Shown in pieces: positions 34,158-40,799 of a stretch of 64,000 nucleotides of DNA. The position numbers were made by a program, and so were the translations under genes. Numbering within the stretch: position 1 is the first letter of the stretch; each line of letters opens with the position of its first letter. The notes under the pieces are model-generated. The model was not told the origin of the DNA, made no database searches, and saw only the letters and a list, made by a program, of their open reading frames with translations. The stretch lies in NCBI GenBank assembly GCA_023387735.1, contig JAEWHP010000007.1, positions 35,559 to 99,558 of the forward strand, read 5' to 3'. The DNA is from Pseudomonadota bacterium (GTDB lineage: Bacteria > Pseudomonadota > Alphaproteobacteria > Rhizobiales > Xanthobacteraceae).

Positions 34158-34766
34158 CTAGATGATCGGTGGGCCGCTTTGCCAAGCCTTAATTGCCTCG
34201 ATGGGGTGAATCAGCATGATGATGTTGAGCGTCAGATTGTCGCGAATATGGAGCAACAGCACGAGCTCGAACAGAAGCGCCAGTGCGACGGTGGCGGCAA
34301 CCGGGAGCCATTTAGCCAGCAGAAAGCCGCCGATCATCGCAAAGTTGTCGGCGATCGAATTGACGACGGTATCGCCAAAATAATCCAGCGAGATGGTGCC
34401 GGCACGGTAGCGGTCGATGATCCAGTTGGAATTCTCGACCAGTTCCCAGCCGCCTTCGACCAACATCGCGAGGATCAGGCGGCCCTGCCAGGCGAGGCGC
34501 GGGAACGCCAGGAACGCCGCGCCGTAGAACAGGAAGCCGTGCAGGACGTGCGACAGCGTGTACCAGTCGGCGATGTGCTGCGAATTCTCCGAGCTGAGCA
34601 CGACGCCGTGCCAGAGCTTGACGTAACCGCAGGCGCAGATCGGCAGGCGGCCCATGACGTAGAGGATGCCGGCCTGCAGCACCAGGATGCCGGCCCCGAT
34701 CAACGCCCAGTGCAGGTTCGTGACACCGGCGATCGAAGATTTTCCGGCGACATTCTCGGCGGTCAT
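34158..34766 (-). CDS. DUF2585 (UPF0314) membrane protein
   Basis: 202-residue integral membrane protein of unknown function, with about four hydrophobic helices. Conserved polar motifs sit inside membrane segments: DWYTLSHVLHGFLFYGAAFL and LVEGGWELVENSNWIIDRYR. Distribution is mainly alphaproteobacterial. It overlaps the upstream GNAT gene by 4 bases and lies between hslV and hslU; the family is often found here, which hints at coexpression with the protease but no function is established. Confidence 0.85.
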   Translation of the reverse strand: MTAENVAGKSSIAGVTNLHWALIGAGILVLQAGILYVMGRLPICACGYVKLWHGVVLSSENSQHIADWYTLSHVLHGFLFYGAAFLAFPRLAWQGRLILAMLVEGGWELVENSNWIIDRYRAGTISLDYFGDTVVNSIADNFAMIGGFLLAKWLPVAATVALALLFELVLLLHIRDNLTLNIIMLIHPIEAIKAWQSGPPII

Positions 34767-35245
34767 GCGTTGCGCACCATCAATAAAGCGGGGCCATCGG
34801 GCGTATCGACCATAACCGCTTTTTCAAATCCCGCTTTCTCATAGGCGCGAACCGCCCGGCTGTTCGCCGGATCGGGATCGGTGACGATGCGGGGCGCGCC
34901 GTTCCGCAACTGCTCATCGACGAAGGCGCGAATGAACGCCGATCCATGGCCGCGCTCGATCATCGCGGGCTCACCGATGAACTGGTCGATACCGCGGGTG
35001 CCGAGCGGATGTTCGCCAAAGCAGGAATTGGCAGTCAGGTCGTAGCACTGCAGATAGGCGAAATCGCTATTGCCTGTCGAAACGATGAACTGGTCCATCG
35101 CGGGGTCGTTCAGATCGCCACTGACCAGGTCATACTGATTGGCCGGATCCCCCCACCATTGCATCACATGCGGCTCTGCCAGCCAGCGCCGAACCCGCGG
35201 CAGATCGTTAGATGTCATCGGTCGGAAGGCATAGTCCGTCGCCAT
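34763..35245 (-). CDS. GNAT acetyltransferase resembling aminoglycoside 6'-N-acetyltransferases
   Basis: 160 residues from the ATG at 35245 (a GTG at 35257 directly abuts the hslV stop). RimJ/AacA4-like fold: N-terminal FRPMTSNDLPRVRRWLAEPHV with WWGDPA, then GTRGIDQFIGEPAMIERGHG with the acetyl-CoA loop, and DPDPANSRAVRAYEKAGF. The layout matches AAC(6')-type enzymes, but chromosomal relatives act on unknown substrates and resistance should not be assumed. Sits between hslV and DUF2585 with tight spacing on both sides, so it is part of the hslVU operon. Confidence 0.82.
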   Translation of the reverse strand: MATDYAFRPMTSNDLPRVRRWLAEPHVMQWWGDPANQYDLVSGDLNDPAMDQFIVSTGNSDFAYLQCYDLTANSCFGEHPLGTRGIDQFIGEPAMIERGHGSAFIRAFVDEQLRNGAPRIVTDPDPANSRAVRAYEKAGFEKAVMVDTPDGPALLMVRNA

Positions 35246-35257
35246 GATCGGCGGCAC

Positions 35258-35809
35258 TCAGAGCGTTTCGATCGTGACGTTGCGATTGGTGTAGACGCAG
35301 ATATCGGCGGCGATATCGAGCGCGCGACGGACGATGGTCTCGGCGTCCTTGTCGGTGTCGACCAGCGCGCGGGCCGCGGCCAGCGCGTAGTTGCCGCCGG
35401 AGCCGATCGCCATCACGCCCGCTTCCGGCTCCAGCACGTCGCCGGTTCCGGTCAGGACCAGCGACACGTCCTTGTCGGCGACGATCATCATAGCCTCCAG
35501 CCGGCGCAGGTAACGGTCCGTCCGCCAGTCCTTGGCGAGTTCGACCGCGGCCCGGGTCAATTGGCCGGGATACTGCTCGAGCTTGCTTTCCAGCCGCTCG
35601 AACAGGGTGAAGGCGTCGGCGGTCGCCCCGGCAAAGCCGCCGATAACGTCGCCCTTGCCGATTTTGCGGACCTTCTTGGCGTTGGCCTTGATGACGGTCT
35701 GGCCGATGGAGACCTGCCCGTCGCCGCCGATGACCACCTTGCCGCCCTTGCGGACCGTCAAAATCGTGGTGCCGTGCCAGATCGGCAGGTTGTTTTCGGA
35801 TGCTTGCAT
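35258..35809 (-). CDS. hslV: HslV, proteolytic subunit of HslVU
   Basis: Threonine protease of the proteasome-like HslVU complex, 183 residues. The catalytic Thr14 lies in HGTTILTVRKGGKVVIGGDGQVS after a 13-residue leader that is presumably removed. This leader is longer than the single Met of E. coli HslV, as is usual in Rhizobiales. Blocks GGFAGATADAFTLFERLESKLE and GTGDVLEPEAGVMAIGSGGNYALAAA are intact. First gene of the hslV-GNAT-DUF2585-hslU set, divergent from hisB across 180 bases. Confidence 0.96.
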   Translation of the reverse strand: MQASENNLPIWHGTTILTVRKGGKVVIGGDGQVSIGQTVIKANAKKVRKIGKGDVIGGFAGATADAFTLFERLESKLEQYPGQLTRAAVELAKDWRTDRYLRRLEAMMIVADKDVSLVLTGTGDVLEPEAGVMAIGSGGNYALAAARALVDTDKDAETIVRRALDIAADICVYTNRNVTIETL

Positions 35810-35989
35810 GGATTGTCCTCGTTCCCGTCAGATTTAGGGGCTGGCGGGGAGGGTTACAATCGCGGGATTCCGGTCACCATGCGCCGAAGATCACCCCCTC
35901 AGGCGTCATCCCGCAGTAGCGAAGGCGCCACCGGCCTGTTACAAGGGCCGCGTTTTCGGCCCCCAGGCGGCCAAAGGGAAGCAGTTTTT

Positions 35990-36583
35990 ATGCGCACGGC
36001 GTCCATCAAGCGCAAGACCAAGGAAACCGACATCGAGGTCGCGGTTAACCTCGACGGGTCAGGCGTGTCCAGGGTTTCGACCGGGATCGGCTTTTTCGAC
36101 CATATGCTCGACCTCCTGGCCCGGCATTCCCGCATCGACATCACGGTGAAGGCGGATGGCGATCTGCACGTGGACCACCACCACACCACCGAGGACGTCG
36201 GCATTGCGCTCGGGCAGGCCGTGAAACAGGCGCTCGGCACCATGGCCGGCATCACCCGCTATGCCTCGATTCACATGCCGATGGACGAGACGCTGTCGCG
36301 CGTGGTGATCGACATTTCGGGCCGTCCGGTCCTGGTCTTCAAGGTCGAGTTCCCGCGCGACAAGGTCGGTCAGTTCGACACCGAGCTGGTGCGCGAATGG
36401 TTCAACGCCTTCACCATCAACGCCGGCGTGACTTTGCACGTCGAGACCCTATATGGCGAGAACAGCCATCATATCGCCGAGTCCTGCTTCAAGGGCCTGG
36501 CAAGGGCGCTGCGTGCCGCGGTTGCGATCGATCCGCGCGCGGCGGGCGAAGTGCCTTCCACCAAGGGTCAGCTCGGCGGCTGA
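35990..36583 (+). CDS. hisB: Imidazoleglycerol-phosphate dehydratase
   Basis: Sixth step of histidine synthesis, 197 residues, the monofunctional HisB. The manganese-binding motifs HMLDLLARHS, DHHHTTEDVGIALGQA and the matching second half YGENSHHIAESCFKGLARAL are complete. Start from ATG 35990 after AAAGGGAA. First gene of a his cluster interrupted by a DUF2628 gene. Confidence 0.97.
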   Translation: MRTASIKRKTKETDIEVAVNLDGSGVSRVSTGIGFFDHMLDLLARHSRIDITVKADGDLHVDHHHTTEDVGIALGQAVKQALGTMAGITRYASIHMPMDETLSRVVIDISGRPVLVFKVEFPRDKVGQFDTELVREWFNAFTINAGVTLHVETLYGENSHHIAESCFKGLARALRAAVAIDPRAAGEVPSTKGQLGG

Positions 36584-36621
36584 TATCCTGTTCGCGTTCT
36601 TATCCGCGGCGGAGAGTTACG

Positions 36622-37155
36622 ATGCGGGTCTACACAGTGCATGCCCCCGTGGCCAACGGCGCCGATGTTGCGGCGGCCGACAAGTTCGTCTTCGTGCGTG
36701 ACGGTTTCCATTTCTGGGCTGCGGCGGCGACCGTGATCTGGCTGCTCTGGCATCGGCTGTGGCTGGTGCTGCTCGGCTGGATCGCGCTTACGCTTGCGGT
36801 CAATTTCGGCATGGGCGCTCTGGGCGCCAGCCGCGGCACCATCCTGACGGTCGACTTTCTCATCGCCATCCTGATGGGCTTCGAGGCCGCCAGCCTGCGA
36901 CGCTGGACGCTGTCGCGCCGCAAATGGCGGCAGGTCGATGTCGTGGTCGCGGACGATATCGAAGCCGCCGAACGCCGCTTCTTCGAGCGCTGGACCGCCC
37001 GGCAGCGCGGCAACGGCAATGACCAATGGGCCGTTGATCGCGGCGGGCCGCCGCCGACCCGCAACGTGCCGGGCCAGCCCTTCTCGAAGCCGCCGCCGCC
37101 GCTGCCGCAGGGCGGCATCATCGGCCTGTTTCCGGAAGCGGGAGCGCCGCGATGA
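36622..37155 (+). CDS. DUF2628 membrane protein inside the his operon
   Basis: 177-residue protein of unknown function. It has N-terminal MRVYTVHAP, two or three hydrophobic helices (about 32-80), then a cytoplasmic helix DDIEAAERRFFERW and a Gly/Pro-rich tail ending QGGIIGLFPEAGAPR. It starts 39 bases after hisB and overlaps hisH by 4 bases, so it is cotranscribed. The arrangement is remembered from other Bradyrhizobium-type genomes; no link to histidine synthesis is known. Confidence 0.85.
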   Translation: MRVYTVHAPVANGADVAAADKFVFVRDGFHFWAAAATVIWLLWHRLWLVLLGWIALTLAVNFGMGALGASRGTILTVDFLIAILMGFEAASLRRWTLSRRKWRQVDVVVADDIEAAERRFFERWTARQRGNGNDQWAVDRGGPPPTRNVPGQPFSKPPPPLPQGGIIGLFPEAGAPR

Positions 37156-37802
37156 GCGTCGCGATCGTCGATTACGGCTCCGGCAATTTGCACTCCGCCG
37201 CGAAGGCGTTCGAGCGCGCCTCGCGCGCCATGCAAGAGCCGCAGAAGATCATGGTGACGCGCGATCCCGAGGCGGTTTATCGCGCCGATCGCATCGTGCT
37301 GCCGGGCGTCGGTGCCTTTGCCGACTGCCGGCGCGGCCTCGATGCGGTCGACGGCATGCTGGAGGCGATGACGGAAGCGGTGCGCGTCAAGGCGCGGCCG
37401 TTCTTCGGCATCTGCGTCGGCATGCAGCTGATGGCGACGCGCGGCAAGGAGCATGTCACGACCGACGGCTTCAACTGGATCGCGGGCGACGTCGAAAAAA
37501 TCTCGCCGCGCGAGGAAAACCTGAAGATCCCGCACATGGGCTGGAACACGCTCGACCTCGTCCGCGAGCATGAGGTGCTGGAGCGACTGCCGCTCGGGCC
37601 GAAGGGCCGCCACGCCTATTTCGTGCATTCCTATCACCTCAACGCCACCAACGAGGCCGACGTATTGGCGCGCTCCGACTATGGCGGGCCGGTGACCGCG
37701 ATCGTGGGCAAGGACACCGCGATCGGCACACAATTTCATCCCGAGAAAAGCCAGCGCTTCGGCCTGGCTCTGATTTCAAATTTTCTGAAGTGGAAGCCGT
37801 GA
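37152..37802 (+). CDS. hisH: Imidazole glycerol phosphate synthase glutaminase subunit
   Basis: Class I glutamine amidotransferase subunit that feeds ammonia to HisF, 216 residues. The nucleophile Cys88 is in FFGICVGMQLMA, and His196 and Glu198 in GTQFHPEKSQRFG complete the triad. Overlaps DUF2628 upstream and hisA downstream by 4 bases each, consistent with translational coupling in the his operon. Confidence 0.96.
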   Translation: MSVAIVDYGSGNLHSAAKAFERASRAMQEPQKIMVTRDPEAVYRADRIVLPGVGAFADCRRGLDAVDGMLEAMTEAVRVKARPFFGICVGMQLMATRGKEHVTTDGFNWIAGDVEKISPREENLKIPHMGWNTLDLVREHEVLERLPLGPKGRHAYFVHSYHLNATNEADVLARSDYGGPVTAIVGKDTAIGTQFHPEKSQRFGLALISNFLKWKP

Positions 37803-38527
37803 TCCTCTTTCCTGCCGTCGACCTGAAAAACGGCCAGTGCGTGCGCCTCGAACAGGGCGACATGGCGCGTGCGACCGTGTTCAACCTCGATCCCGCGGCG
37901 CAGGCGCGCGCCTTCGCCGAGCAGGGCTTCGAATACCTGCACATCGTCGATCTCGACGGCGCCTTTGCCGGCAAGCCGATGAACGCGCATGCCGTCGAGG
38001 CGATGTTGAAAGCGGTCACCATGCCGGTGCAACTCGGCGGCGGCATTCGCGACCTCAAGACCGTGGAAGCCTGGCTCGACAAGGGCATTGCGCGCGTCAT
38101 CATCGGGACAGCCGCGGTACGCGATCCCGAGTTGGTGAAGGGTGCGGCGAAAAAATTCCCCGGCCGCGTCGCCGTCGGGCTCGATGCCCGCAACGGCAAG
38201 GTCGCCGTGGAAGGTTGGGCCGAGACCTCGCAGGTGACGGCGCTCGAAATCGCGCAACGCTTCGAGGATGCCGGCGTCGCCGCCATCATCTTCACCGACA
38301 TCGCGCGCGACGGCCTGCTGAAGGGCCTCAACCTCGATGCGACGATCGCGCTGGCCGAGCAGATCTCGATACCCGTGATCGCATCCGGCGGCTTCGCCTC
38401 CATCGATGATGTGAAAGCCTTGCTTGAGCCACGCGCCAAAAAGCTTGCCGGGGCCATTGTCGGTCGCGCGCTTTATGACGGCCGGCTCGATCCCGCTGCG
38501 GCGCTCAAGCTGATGCGCGCCGCCTAG
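37799..38527 (+). CDS. hisA: Phosphoribosylformimino-AICAR-phosphate isomerase HisA
   Basis: TIM-barrel isomerase of histidine synthesis, 242 residues. The start is GTG at 37799, overlapping the hisH TGA (GTGA); an in-frame GTG three codons earlier is also possible. The catalytic Asp8 lies in ILFPAVDLKNGQ, and the second Asp in IFTDIARDGLLKG. Phosphate-binding loops GGGIRD and GGFAS are visible. Confidence 0.95.
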   Translation: MILFPAVDLKNGQCVRLEQGDMARATVFNLDPAAQARAFAEQGFEYLHIVDLDGAFAGKPMNAHAVEAMLKAVTMPVQLGGGIRDLKTVEAWLDKGIARVIIGTAAVRDPELVKGAAKKFPGRVAVGLDARNGKVAVEGWAETSQVTALEIAQRFEDAGVAAIIFTDIARDGLLKGLNLDATIALAEQISIPVIASGGFASIDDVKALLEPRAKKLAGAIVGRALYDGRLDPAAALKLMRAA

Positions 38528-38537
38528 GAGACATGAG

Positions 38538-39314
38538 ATGTTCAAGGTTCGCGTGATCCCGTGTCTCGACGTGAAAGACGGCCGGGTCGTGAAGGGCGTC
38601 AACTTCGTTGACCTGCGCGACGCCGGCGATCCTGTCGAGGCGGCAATTGCGTATGATGCCGCCGGCGCCGACGAACTGTGCTTCCTCGACATTACCGCCA
38701 CCCATGAGAACCGCGGCACCATGCTGGATGTCGTGCGGCGCACGGCCGAGGCCTGCTTCATGCCGCTGACGGTCGGCGGCGGGGTTCGCACCATCGACGA
38801 CATCAAGACGCTGCTGCGCTCCGGTGCCGACAAGGTCTCGATCAATTCGGCCGCCGTCTCGAACCGCGAATTCGTCAAGCAGTCGGCCGAAAAGTTCGGC
38901 GAGCAGTGCATCGTGGTCGCGATCGACGCCAAGCGGGTCAAGCGGGCTGGCGGCTCGGACCGCTGGGAGATCTTCACCCATGGCGGGCGCAATTCCACCG
39001 GGATCGATGCCATCGAATATGCCCAGGAAGTAGTCTCGCTCGGCGCCGGCGAAATCCTGCTGACCTCGATGGATCGGGACGGCACGCGCCAGGGGTTCGA
39101 CCTGCCGCTGACCCAGGCGATTGCGGACAGTGTTCCCGTACCGGTCATTGCCTCCGGTGGCGTCGGCAATCTCGACCACCTGGTCGACGGTATCCGGCAA
39201 GGTCACGCCACCGCGGTGCTGGCAGCCTCGATATTCCATTTCGGCGAATTTACCATACGGCAAGCCAAGGAGCACATGGTGCGCGCCGGGCTGCCGATGC
39301 GGCTCGATCCCTGA
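38538..39314 (+). CDS. hisF: Imidazole glycerol phosphate synthase cyclase subunit
   Basis: Cyclase half of the HisHF complex, 258 residues, giving imidazoleglycerol phosphate and AICAR. Asp11 in VIPCLDVKDGRVVKG and the second catalytic Asp in LTSMDRDGTRQGFDLPLT are present, with phosphate loops GGGVRT and ASGGVGNL. Follows hisA by 10 bases. Confidence 0.97.
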   Translation: MFKVRVIPCLDVKDGRVVKGVNFVDLRDAGDPVEAAIAYDAAGADELCFLDITATHENRGTMLDVVRRTAEACFMPLTVGGGVRTIDDIKTLLRSGADKVSINSAAVSNREFVKQSAEKFGEQCIVVAIDAKRVKRAGGSDRWEIFTHGGRNSTGIDAIEYAQEVVSLGAGEILLTSMDRDGTRQGFDLPLTQAIADSVPVPVIASGGVGNLDHLVDGIRQGHATAVLAASIFHFGEFTIRQAKEHMVRAGLPMRLDP

Positions 39315-39397
39315 CGACTCGTTGTCACAAAAGTGCTAAGTCCCTGACTGGGACGGCGTCGCGGCCCTCGGCCGGGCGCCAGTGTTGAGTTCAGTTG

Positions 39398-39721
39398 ATG
39401 CCGCGTTTCACGATCCACGACCTGGCCGCCACCATCGATGCACGAGCCGCATCGGGAGGGGAGGCGTCGTATACCCGCAAATTGCTCGACAGGGGTGCGG
39501 AGCACTGCGCCAAAAAACTCGGTGAGGAAGCGGTCGAGACCGTGATCGCCGCCGTCGAGGACGATCGCGATCACCTCATCGCCGAAAGCGCCGACCTGCT
39601 GTTTCATCTGCTGGTGCTGTTGAAGTCGCGTGGCGTCAAGCTCGAAGAGGTCGAGGCCGCGCTGGCGCAGCGGACGTCGATGTCCGGGCTCGAGGAAAAG
39701 GCATCGCGCAAGCGCGAGTAG
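39398..39721 (+). CDS. hisE: Phosphoribosyl-ATP pyrophosphatase
   Basis: Second step of histidine synthesis, 107 residues, all-alpha NTP-pyrophosphatase fold. Core motifs are SYTRKLLDRGAEHCAKKLGE, EEAVETVIAA and SADLLFHLLVLL. ATG at 39398 is preferred over the TTG at 39395. Separated from hisF by 83 bases, and coaA starts 15 bases later. Confidence 0.96.
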   Translation: MPRFTIHDLAATIDARAASGGEASYTRKLLDRGAEHCAKKLGEEAVETVIAAVEDDRDHLIAESADLLFHLLVLLKSRGVKLEEVEAALAQRTSMSGLEEKASRKRE

Positions 39722-39736
39722 CCGGGAGGGCTTCTC

Positions 39737-40693
39737 ATGGATATCCGGGCCACCGATCAGCAATACAACCCCTACCGCGTTTTCACCCGTGAGCAGTGGG
39801 CGCGGCTGCGGGACGACACGCCGATGACGCTGGAGCCGGGTGAATTCGAACGGTTGCGGTCGATGCACGATCGTCTCGACATGCAGGAGGTCGAGGACAT
39901 CTACCTGCCGCTGTCGCGCCTGCTGTCGATCTATGTTGACGCCACCCATCGCCTTTACCAGGCGCAGCGCCAGTTCCTCGGCATCCGCGACCGTAAGGTG
40001 CCCTACATCATCGGCATCGCGGGCTCGGTCGCCGGCGGCAAATCGACCACGGCGCGCGTGCTGCAGGCGCTGCTGGCGCGCTGGTCACCGCGTCCGAAGG
40101 TGGATCTCGTCACGACCGATGGTTTTCTGTTTCCCAACGCCGTGCTCGAGCGGCAGGGCCTGATGCAGAAAAAGGGTTTTCCCGAGAGCTACGACCTGCC
40201 GACGTTGCTGGCCTTTCTCAGCGACATCAAGGCCGGCCGCCGGCCGGTGCGCGCGCCGGTCTATTCGCATCTGGTCTACGATATCGTTCCGAACCAGTGG
40301 ATCGAGGTGGATCGCCCCGACATCCTGATCGTCGAGGGCGTCAACGTGCTGCAGACCGGTCGCCTGCCGCGCGACGGCAAGGCCGTGCCTGTGGTGTCGG
40401 ACTTCTTCGACTTCTCGGTCTATATCGATGCGGACGAACCGGTGCTGCGCGAATGGTATGTGCGGCGCTTCCTCGCGCTCCGGGACACCGCGTTCCACGA
40501 TCCCAAATCCTACTTTCACCGCTACGCGCTGCTGTCTGACGCCGAAGCCACGGCAACGGCGATCGCGATCTGGGAGCGCACCAACCTTGCCAACCTCGAG
40601 GACAACATCCTGCCGACCCGGCCGCGCGCGACGCTGATCCTGAAAAAGCGCGCCGATCATCTGGTCGAGACGGTAGCGCTGCGGCGGCTGTGA
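39737..40693 (+). CDS. coaA: Pantothenate kinase, type I
   Basis: First step of coenzyme A synthesis, 318 residues. P-loop GSVAGGKS is at 96-103, followed by VTTDGFLFPNAVLERQGLM, ESYDLPTLLAFLSDIK and YSHLVYDIVPNQW. Close behind hisE (15 bases, with GGGAGGG before the ATG), so it is probably on the his transcript. Together with coaE at 27.6 kb, two CoA-pathway genes fall in the window. Confidence 0.96.
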   Translation: MDIRATDQQYNPYRVFTREQWARLRDDTPMTLEPGEFERLRSMHDRLDMQEVEDIYLPLSRLLSIYVDATHRLYQAQRQFLGIRDRKVPYIIGIAGSVAGGKSTTARVLQALLARWSPRPKVDLVTTDGFLFPNAVLERQGLMQKKGFPESYDLPTLLAFLSDIKAGRRPVRAPVYSHLVYDIVPNQWIEVDRPDILIVEGVNVLQTGRLPRDGKAVPVVSDFFDFSVYIDADEPVLREWYVRRFLALRDTAFHDPKSYFHRYALLSDAEATATAIAIWERTNLANLEDNILPTRPRATLILKKRADHLVETVALRRL

Positions 40694-40711
40694 CGCGAAG
40701 TCTTGTAGTCT

Positions 40712-40793
40712 TGTAGGGTGGGCAAAGCGCAGCGTGCCCACCATCCAGAGCACGGTCGCAAGGGTAGGCACGCTTCGCTTCGCCCACCCTACA
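40712..40793. repeat. GCGCAGCG-core palindromic element, copy 2
   Basis: 31-base arms 40712-40742 and 40763-40793 are reverse complements with three mismatches, 20 bases apart. The core TGTAGGGTGGGCAAAGCGCA resembles the element at 19941-20025. It occupies the gap between convergent coaA and the kinase gene and could serve both as a bidirectional hairpin. Confidence 0.8.
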
Positions 40794-40799
40794 ATTTGT

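Noticed and set aside
34946..35989. Long open frame continuous with hisB on the plus strand, running over hslV and GNAT
   Set aside because: It is the antisense of two strongly recognised minus-strand genes. HisB family length and a ribosome binding site place the start at 35990.
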